Source of the DNA: Chlorops oryzae
Taxonomy: Eukaryota > Arthropoda > Insecta > Diptera > Chloropidae
DNA: 64,000 nt
Assembly: GCA_020466095.1 (NCBI GenBank)
Contig: CM035807.1
Location: 79,446,428 to 79,510,427, forward strand
Reading direction: 5' to 3'
A program made the position numbers and the translations under genes. The notes beneath the pieces are model-generated. The model searched no databases. It was given only the letters and a program-made list of their open reading frames with translations, and was not told where the DNA came from. Shown piece after piece: positions 55,694-64,000 of this stretch. Positions within the stretch are counted from its first letter, which is position 1, and each line of letters opens with the position of its first letter.

Positions 55694-57663
55694 GATTTGT
55701 TTAAGTGTTTCAATTTAGCCAAGCTTGATTCAATTTGATTTCGAGCACAGCACAGCACAGCTGAAAATGTTTTGACAGTTCAAATGTGCAAGTCACTAGT
55801 GATTTAACGTTTGAGCGGCGGCTCGGGTACTTGTGGTTTATTACTCGTTACTTGTCTCAAAGTACTTGGCCAAAAGTTGCGAAAAGAAAGTTGTGTTAAG
55901 GCTATAATGACTATACAAAAATTTGCACAAATCCATAAAATTTTTCGATAGATCCTCCGACACACACGGTACAATCCATTTGCGCGCAAATATGGATTTT
56001 CAGTCCGGATTCATATGGCGATGATTTCTTTTTCCGCACTTCCGATCTCATTGAAATCTCAAAATTGAGCCCTTTTTACCTACACACTATACAAGCGGCT
56101 TGTACAATCATCACCGAAAATCAAAATTTTTTGATGTACGCGCAAATGCACGCGCAAGCACAAAAACATGTGTACTAGATTGCATCGAATTCAGCGAATT
56201 TTGAATATTGAATTCGTCGAAAATTAATCCTTGTGTAATATTTTTCTTTTATGTAGATTGATTTGATATGTGTATTGATTTGTAGATTTCAAAACAATAT
56301 TTAAAAGTTATTCAAAAAAGGCTTGGAGAACATATTTAAATTCATTTTTATTACGAAAACAGATTAACTAAATAACTTAATTTTTTGGATTATTGGGCAG
56401 CACTCTAACAAAACATATGAGTGGCTTATCAGCTGTCAATACCAAAGCATAGATAAGTGGCGCTTAATTTAAAATTGAACATTCGCATTCGCGAATATCG
56501 GCGACAGATATTCGCATTTGCATTCGCATTCGCGAATGTTTAAAAAACCACATTCGTAACATCACTAATGTGTACACACTGCATAATATGCTTGAACAAA
56601 CATGGATTTGTGGAAATGCTTGTATGGTGTATTTGAGCCTTAATGCAACCATGAGCCTCTATTGTCGTATATCTTAAGCACGAATGTCCATATTGCGAAG
56701 CTTTTTGTCGCGATTTTTGAAACTCGCATGTCGCCACGTTTTCAGCAATTTACATTGACTTTGACGCTTGTATCGTAAATGTATTTTGCATCCTTACGAC
56801 AGAAAATTAATAAATAATTATTTTTTTGATTATTAGATAAAAATAGTGTTTTCCGTATTTCAATAAAATAAATTGTTGTATTGCACGTATGAGCCATGAT
56901 TTGAACATCTAAATTAATTTATTCCCGAATTCATTTTACCACTTAAAATTATTGACAATTTTACGTAAAATTCATGATGAAACCCGCATTGTGATCAGTG
57001 ACACTAAATTAGTTGTTCGCGATGAAATTTTTTGAAGCCACCTTGCCAAATACCATAAATACGGACGAAAAAGGTGTATAAAAAATGGGGGAAATTTAAT
57101 GTTTATTTAAAATTAAATGTTAAACAGCTGATCCATTTGTCAGCTATCAGGACTTTTCGAGAAATATATTAAGGATTTTTATTGAACTATCCCTCGGGTA
57201 ATTATTTAAAAAAATTATTGGTTGAAATAATAGAAAATGAGTTGAAATTATTTCTTTCCGCATCAAGTTTTTTCGACTCAAAAGGCGTAGAATTTTCTTA
57301 GATTTGAAATTTTTATTTATTTATTTCAAAATGAAAGTTATTAATAAATTTAAAACTTACATGCAAGGAGCTACTGGCAACGGAGGTCTTCGGCTTAGTA
57401 ATGTTCAAATTGAATTAAATGGCATCATTTTTCCTGAAAAAATTTTATATGAAAAATAAAGAAAAACATTATTTTTCATTAGGCATAAAATTGTAATTAA
57501 TAATACATATTTGTCCTATATTTGTCTTCTGTCTTAAGTTCACAAATTTTTTTAGCTCATGATTCCCCATAAAAAGATACCAGCGAAAATTTGCAGATCG
57601 TTCCGGCTGGTTGCGCTCTGCTCCCAATTGAGGTAAATGACATGAAAATCCAGATTAAAAAAA

Positions 57664-57672
57664 CGAGAGAGA

Positions 57673-57712
<40 letters not shown>
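57664..57712. repeat. (GA)n microsatellite
   Basis: A run of GA units of about 48 bp with one interruption (GTGA). No gene context. The Ser-Leu frame on the opposite strand is an artefact of the repeat. Confidence 0.9.
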
Positions 57713-57714
<2 letters not shown>

Positions 57715-59559
57715 AAGAGATATTTAAAAATGGTACTTTAAAGCTTAACATTACAGAATTCTCGAGTTTCTTGTAAGACAGCAATATGAAAGTGTGGCTA
57801 GTCATGTGCCCATTTTTTTGAGCAATGTGTTCTTTTGGCATTTTCGGCCGGGTCAAATCAAAATGACTTTCCTGCACGTTGGCAGCCGCTCTGCAACTAA
57901 AATAAGCTTAAAATATCATTCTCTCAAGCTTCCATTCAAATGGCAGTAATTCTTAAGTACAATAAGCCAAGTTCGGTTGCCCTTCTGGGCGTTTCATTGT
58001 GTTTAGTGCTTCTTGCTCCACATTACAGCAAAAAAATTCCCTTTGTCTGCTTCAATGTAATCATTGCGTGCGTAATTTTTCATTTTCCTTTTTTAAAGTT
58101 TTCTTCTTATTTTCGTGTAATTTCGCTGCTTATTCAGTTGCACTTCGTTGCTTGTTGAATCTTGTTGGTGGACGCTTAACTCGAGAGCTGCAAACAGAGC
58201 TTTCGTCGCTGTTTTTTTTTTCGAGTGTTAATCCGATCGTGTTTTCGTATATGTTTTAAAGCTATGTGCACAAATAATATTTATGTCTCCACAATTTGAA
58301 ACGATCAAAATTACGTTACTCAACAGTTTTGTGTTCTCAATTGAAATATATCGAAAAAAAAAACTGCTAAATTCATTCAAGGTATGTATGAGGTATTAGC
58401 TCATGAGATACTAAAGTTGCTAGAAGGCATAAAAATGCTGAATCGTATGAAAGCTATACTATATACTCAGGCGCGGCAACTATGGGCAAGATTTTCCCTC
58501 CGAAAATTTTATAGCCCCCCCATATTCGGCAACTGAAAAAAATTTTGAAAATTTGTAAAGATATCTCTAGAATATCACACTTTTATTCTGCAATCCCCAT
58601 AATTCATCTGAGATTAACATCTTTCATATTTCTTAACTAATTTACTACAATTTTGAAGTTCCGGTAATTCGAATTTACCCGCCTGTGCCACCCTACTTTT
58701 CACATTCGTGCAGAATTCTCCGAACACTGGTTCCAACCTCCTCCAACCAAAATATGTGTTTAAGGTTGTCTATAAGTATCGATATCTTTCCCATTCCGAG
58801 AAGGGTTAGAACTTTATTCCAATTGCAGTAGATATACTGCACTTTTTCAATATTTGACATCTACTAAACATTGCGTATTGTTCCCTGCATAAAATTTTTT
58901 CCCCCAATATTTTTGGAACTTGCCTCCCCTGTATATACTTATTACTATAGTAGTATCACATTTAACCCTCTTCAGCTGACGTTGTTGTCTGACAGACCCC
59001 TCAAAACTGAAAATTTTGCGTGCTTTCAAAAATCCGAAGTCACGATCCTTGTCCTCTCGTAAAAGAATTCCCTTTATTTCAAATTTGTATCCATTTTTCA
59101 CTTGAAAACGTTTTACTCTTATAAGAAATAAGGCATTTCAAGAGGAAAATCAGTTCAGAGATGAGATGTCTGTTGGACCCCATGTCAGTTATATTGTTAA
59201 AATTAGGCCGCGTCAGCCGCAGAAGTCAATTTATGTCTGTAATGATTCCAACGTCTAGGAGATACATACTTCTATTGGTTCGTTAAAATTTTTTATAAGC
59301 ACAAAAAAAAAAAAACAATATTGATAAATAAATAAAAAAAAATATAAAAAAAACCAACATTTGAATAAATAGATTTTAGCACTTCAAAAATACAGTATTC
59401 CCCATCTTTTTGTATAAACAACTCAAGTATAGACATTCCTCGCTTATAAGAAACGAAATTATGGAAATATCGAGTCTTTATTCCGATTCTTAACTCAGAA
59501 TCACTTCATTCATTCATTCCCTGGATTGATTTTATTGGGAGAACAATGTTCATAGTTTC

Positions 59560-59890
59560 TATACCCGACGTAAATACGTGTGTACCAGAACCCAGAACCA
59601 ATCGAGATAGACCATACAAAATGTGTGTAGAAATAATCACCATCACAGGGATATTCGATTTAGCCATGACCAAGTCACGATTAAGATCAAGTTCGAGAAT
59701 AGATTAGGTTGGACCGTTTTTTGGGTTTCCTCGATTACTAGGGTCGCAAAAACTGCTCTAGAATTTGAGTTTTTAATATACCTATTTCAATGGAATATGA
59801 AATTTGGGCTTATATCGGTTTTTGAAGCTTCCTTATCGGCTTTAAAATCTCCAGAATACTTTGTTTTAATGGTCAGATTCCTGGGACCTA
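59560..59890. repeat. Dispersed repeat, copy 2
   Basis: It shares GAGATAGACCATACAAAAT, GATTTAGCCATG, ACTAGGGTC and CCAGAATAC...TTTTAA in the same order with 24877-25510. It is diverged and lacks the GTCCGTCCGTC run of copy 1. Ends are uncertain. Confidence 0.6.
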
Positions 59891-60787
59891 TTTTAAAGAA
59901 TACTCACACATATCCATATATAAGTATATGTATGTATATAGCTATTCATTAATTTGTGTGGGGCTGGCCCGTATGCACGGAAGTTTTGGGGGTTCCGCCT
60001 CGTGCGCCAAAACATATTTCAATTTTTATCAATGTCTTTTTATTTAGGGCAGTAGGCGGAGGCGGCATTACCTCCATTGTACCCCCATTGTGCCCCGGGC
60101 GTCGAAATGTCTCGCTACGCAACTGCTTGAGAATCTTAGGTATTAATAGATATATTCCATGAAAATTCAAAAGCTTGGAGTTGCAATATTCGATTGATGT
60201 TTTAAATCAAAGAACAGAAAAAAAATCGGAAATAAATTTTTTCGAAAACAATTAATTACGGACTGTAAGGTACTAGACCTTGTTTTCAATATTTTATAAA
60301 AAGTATAACAATTGTTTAGACTCAAAAAAAATTGACAATCACCTAAACAATCAATCTCCCACATTCTTCTCGCTCTCACATGTCGTGTCGTGTTTTCAGT
60401 TCTTATCATTGTGTTTTTGTTGATAAAGCAAAATTTGCCACTGAGCGAAATAAAACGTGAAACTTTTTGAGCAGCATTTTCGAAGTTTCTCTATTCGAGG
60501 AAGAACGTGTCAATAGTTTAAGATTGTTTGAATTTTAAAAGGTAATTTTAAGTGTAAATTGTTTTTGGGTTAAAATTTTTAAGTTTTAAAGAAGAATGAC
60601 AAAAGTTGAGTAACGAAAAGTGAACGTTTCAAAAGATTTTATGAGACACAAAAAAACAATTCGTGAAGTTTTGAAGAGAATTTACAGATCTGCTTTTGAG
60701 ATCGTGCTCTTAAGAAAATCGGTTTCGGAGAGGAGATCACGAAGAAAATTTACAAAAATCTCAAATTTAATTTATCCACCAGACTAA

Positions 60788-61187
60788 AGGGCTGAATACA
60801 CGATATGGTTACTGACCAAATTTTGGTTATTTTTGGAACAAATTTTGTCCCAATCAAAACCAAATGGTGTAATTACCAAACATACGTATGGCCATATGGC
60901 ATTTGGTCGCATTTGTTCACGTTGCAACCAAACGTTTGTTCGCAATGCAGCCATATCGTGTAACACCCCAACCAAATCTTGATGACAAATTTCTTAGCTA
61001 AATTGTGACCAAATTACATTTGTACGAAAACGAAAAATGGCGGCATGCATATGTTTTGGAACAAATGGCGCATATCGTGTAAAAACCAAACATACGACTT
61101 GTAGCCAAATGAGCATATGTACCAAATTTTAACCATATGAAAGCAGCCAAACGTTTGGTCAGTAACCATATCGTGTAATCAACCCTT
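60788..61187. mobile_element. TAA-flanked MITE (ACACGATATGGTTACTGACC ends)
   Basis: About 32-bp terminal inverted repeats (AGGGCTGAATACACGATATG and, inverted, AGGGTTGATTACACGATATG) with TAA on each side (60785-60787 and 61188-61190). The interior repeats CATATCGTGTA, ACCAAACATACG and CCAAACGTTTG several times in both orientations. That looks like multiple sub-terminal sites, as transposase-binding repeats often do. It is 400 bp with no transposase. Confidence 0.85.
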
Positions 61188-61190
61188 AAG

Positions 61191-63500
61191 GGTTTTTTCT
61201 TGCAATTGGTCTTCATCAAGATATGTCATTGGAACACCCTGTATTCCATGCTAAAGTACTTTTCATGATAGTGTTGATAGAGGAGGTCATAATGAACACA
61301 AAATGGAATGGGGGAGGGGGCTTTTGAAAGAATCAAATAGTTTTTGAAATGAAAATTCGAATCGTCATAACACCCTGTATAAATGACAACCTAATCAAAT
61401 CTTCGCTCAAAGAGATTCTTTTACCCACGATTTGGACGTGACTTCATGTAGTTCTTCTGATATTTTTAAATTCAACTTCAGGTTTTTTCTCCAGTGCTTT
61501 TCTTTTGTTTTATAATTACTGTTATCGGCGAAGCATTTTTCCAAGAATCCACTCAACAAACAAATTGCATTGCCCCAGCTCAACGATGCGTTAAACATTT
61601 CCATTTTTGAAGATGCTTTAAAGTTATTAGCCTTGTTCACGGTCCACAGACGAAACGCGTCAAAACGCGAGCATCATGAATTGCATCAAAGAAAGTTTTT
61701 ATAATAAATTGTGTGCGCTTATTCAATCGTTTAATGACTCTCACTCTTACCCAAAACAAAAAAAATATATATGAAAAAAAAAAAACAACAACAAGCAACG
61801 AAAAAAAATATGAAAAATTAAGAGAAAGAAATTTTCAAATGATTTAAATTAATGACAGCATTTATCTGTCATGATTTACGCTCATTAAGCTCGACTTTTT
61901 AACTTTCAAGCAAACATTTTGAATTGCCTTCAGCCATTGATGGTGATGAGAAAATAATCAACAAAAAGCGGGCCTCCTCCTCATATGTAACCTTTAATTT
62001 ACGAAACCTAATGCAGCCATTATTTTCATTTTGAATGATTTTTAAAATAATCAAAAAAAAAACAAGCACTCACCCCAATGCACACCTTACAAGTATACGA
62101 GACTGTAAGCGACCCACAAATACCCACAAAAATTTGTACAAGTTCAACATACAGTGTTCTTCAGATATACAATCTAAAAAACTCTTATAAAAACAAAACC
62201 TCATATCCCCCATAGCGTCTTCTCACGGCGTTTTCGCTACAATATTAGTAGCACTGTTTTTTCCATAACACAAATTCTCTCTACAGATGTGATGTTCCCT
62301 TTGGAAGGAATTCAATATCAAATGAAGTGATTATTCCTTTTTCTAGATTGAATGGAAATTGAATTCTTATAAAGAATGCTCATATCGCCAGTTAGAGTCA
62401 TTGAGGTAATTAAAATTCCTCCATTAATCTAGAGAAAGAAATCACATCAGTTGGGATTTAATTCCCGGAAAGACAAATAATCACATACCCGTATACGAAG
62501 TTTTTTCCGGTCCCGTGAAATTCGTTATAGAGAGTTTGTGTATTTAGGCCGGATATAATCGTATCTTCGTTACAGACAGATTTCGTTATTCGTGGTCTAG
62601 CTTTATTTTTTCGTTCATTCTTAGTGGGCAGAAATCCAGACTCCCATATCTTGATTGATAGCTTGGTTGGTTAGTGTGGATGTTACCAAGGGTGACAAAC
62701 TAAGGACTCACATGGGCCCGTTGTTATACGACGAAAAATGCGAAAACAAAGAGAATTGGAAACAGGAAAAAACAACACAAACATCCACAACCTCAGCTGG
62801 GAGTTGAACCCAGAAGCTTTCGTTTTGTAAGTTGACATCTCAACCAACACGGCACGGAGGCCAACACTCCCATAAAAGTTGTATGACCAATTTGATTAGG
62901 TAGATACCTGGTAACTACTCATTAGAACTCAATTTCTCTTATAAGGAATTCTACGAGGACCTGTGAGGGGGTACAAAAAAAGGGGTACTTGAAAGGAACG
63001 GATTGATTTGATTGAATTTTGAAAACATTGCACTAAACCGAGATTGAATTACGAAGTATTCGAGTCCATTACCTTCATTCCCCATTGGAGATCCCGGAAT
63101 AGGTCGGGACATTTAAATACGCAATAAGAAGAAAAGATTACCCTCATTTCCCCATCTTCATTGCCCATCCCAAATGCACTTAACAGTACGAAGTTGCGTT
63201 ACATTGAGTACAGTTCTGAAATCAGTAATCGAGCCATAAGAGTTCCATTGAAAAAATATAATTTTTTTTTTGTTTTTGATTTTTTAAGAAGGCATTGAAA
63301 CTTCTGGACTGTATGAATTTATTTGAAAAGAAGCAATTTTTTTATTCGTATTATTAAAAATAGTATATTTTCCCTTTTTTTTTTTTTTAATTATTTGGTG
63401 AAAAATGTGCCTTCCTCCTTAAGTAAAGCTTTTAAAACGATTCGGCCAATTAAAAATTGAACGTATAAAAGGATAACAATTATACCTATATTTAAAATAT
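61191..63500. other. Interval before the last gene, repeats only
   Basis: AT-rich, with one SINE copy (62655-62863) and a weak inverted-repeat region at about 62310-62490 (GAATTC/GATTGAAT motifs). No gene is seen. The final 100 bases may include the promoter of the gene starting at 63544; an initiator-like TTCAGTT lies at 63501-63507. Confidence 0.4.
62655..62863 (-). repeat. tRNA-derived SINE, copy 2
   Basis: On the minus strand the head has GTTGGTTGAGATGTCAAC and the B-box GGGTTCAACTCCC. The same CAGCTGAGGT(T/C)GTGGATG-type body as at 22890-23075 follows, then CCCATGTGAG and a tail ending near AACCAACCAAGC. It is diverged from copy 1, so the family is not brand new. Confidence 0.75.
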
Positions 63501-63543
63501 TTCAGTTAGTTCAATCGACGTGTCCGAACGTTACGTTGCGAAA

Positions 63544-64000
63544 ATGACGTCACTCGCTGTGACGATACCGTCGAATATGTCGGCGATGGTTAATACCGAG
63601 AGCTTAGCGAAATATTGTGAGAACAACGGTAAAAATTTAATAGTGAAACCAATAGCCGATGTTAGAGAGAAAGGGGGAGCTAAATCGAAGGCAATCGACA
63701 TTGTAGAGTTACGAAATGATTTAGAGCAATTTCGCATGCGCGAATCCAATTTGAGTAGAGCGATGGAAAATCAACATGAAATGAAAACAAAAATGTTTAA
63801 CCTACAACACAACGGCAACAACAACAACAGCAACAACAATGGCAAGAATGGCGGCAACAGTGTGCGTGGTAATTTTGATGTTAAGAACGTTGGCGACGTG
63901 GTAGATTCGTTGCATAAAACTCAAGACACCCACGAAAATTCACCAACCGGCTGCCATCTCAGTCGCGAAGAGAAGGTCAGTCAGGAGTCACAACAAAGGA
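63544..64000 (+). CDS. Unrecognised protein, N-terminal part, runs off the window
   Basis: The frame starts at ATG 63544 and stays open for 152 codons to the edge. It begins MTSLAVTIPSNMSAMVNTES. Residues about 55-80 (DIVELRNDLEQFRMRESNLS) look like a charged amphipathic or coiled-coil segment. A short Asn-rich tract (GNNNNSNNNG, about residues 95-106) follows, and then a polar region with GDVVDSLHKTQD. Low-complexity Asn tracts are common in long fly regulatory proteins. The frame is more codon-like and less AT-rich than its flanks. I do not recognise the family. It could be a first coding exon that continues or splices beyond the window. Confidence 0.65.
   Translation, partial: MTSLAVTIPSNMSAMVNTESLAKYCENNGKNLIVKPIADVREKGGAKSKAIDIVELRNDLEQFRMRESNLSRAMENQHEMKTKMFNLQHNGNNNNSNNNGKNGGNSVRGNFDVKNVGDVVDSLHKTQDTHENSPTGCHLSREEKVSQESQQR

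Larger units (their letters stand above)
55694..60787. other. Gene-free interval upstream of Rpn11
   Basis: The first 100 bp probably hold the Rpn11 promoter and 5' UTR. Beyond that there is AT-rich sequence, a palindromic cluster of ATTCGCATTCGCGAAT (about 56478-56540), a GA microsatellite (about 57665-57712) and a dispersed repeat (59560-59890). I find no exon. A 43-codon frame starting at 57330 has no recognisable family. Confidence 0.45.

Noticed and set aside
56464..56560. Repeats of ATTCGC that look like a short array
   Set aside because: The units are palindromic and irregular with no regular spacers, so this is not a CRISPR-like array and is not expected in an insect.
57330..57460. 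A 43-codon frame starting MKVINKFKTYMQ
   Set aside because: Too short and without recognisable motif or promoter signals.
59949..60170. Overlapping frames on both strands with Gly/Pro-rich content
   Set aside because: They overlap on opposite strands in a likely repeat and neither shows a domain or splice context.

Overview
The window is AT-rich nuclear DNA from an insect. Every recognisable gene is dipteran in character, with GT-AG introns, an RpL37A whose first coding exon is only the ATG, a pgant5-type GalNAc-transferase and Rpn11. Dense miniature DNA transposons, hairpins, tRNA-derived SINEs and microsatellites suggest a cyclorrhaphous fly with a larger, more repeat-rich genome than Drosophila melanogaster. 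A tephritid-like fly is my guess and is not proven by the sequence.

Gene layout, left to right: (1) RpL37A (+, 1440-1969, three coding exons). (2) pgant5 (-, 20475-8666, ten coding positions). It encodes a type II Golgi polypeptide GalNAc-transferase of 633 aa. Two 181-nt versions of coding exon 7 lie in tandem and look mutually exclusive. (3) Inside its 5.8-kb first coding intron, on the opposite strand, lies an intact three-exon CFAP20/Bug22-family paralogue (+, 17154-18138, 277 aa). The same intron also holds a decayed RNase-H-bearing non-LTR retrotransposon. (4) From 20.5 to 47 kb I find no confident gene, only transposon remnants, long inverted repeats and a possible orphan promoter rich in TATCGATA motifs. 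(5) A six-exon secreted Cys-rich protein of an arthropod DUF704x-like family (+, 46990-50303, 624 aa). (6) A MADF-BESS-type nuclear protein (-, 54317-51230, 297 aa). Its MADF domain is split by an intron holding two transposons. (7) Rpn11, the proteasome-lid deubiquitinase (-, 55693-54716), complete except for one missing base at codon 37. (8) From 63544 an unrecognised reading frame stays open to the window edge.

The genes are unrelated housekeeping or developmental loci with separate promoters; there is no operon or gene cluster. The mobile fraction has one clear theme. At least seven insertions from six families are short TIR elements flanked by TAA/TTA, as expected for PIF/Harbinger-type transposition. 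There is also an hAT element with an 8-bp target duplication, a Tc1/mariner-like TA element and a piggyBac-like TTAA element.

The most notable observations are the duplicated catalytic-loop exon of pgant5, the nested CFAP20 paralogue with a novel tail, the Rpn11 frameshift, and the TTAA element 24 nt from a splice acceptor. I did not find a clearly new multi-gene system.
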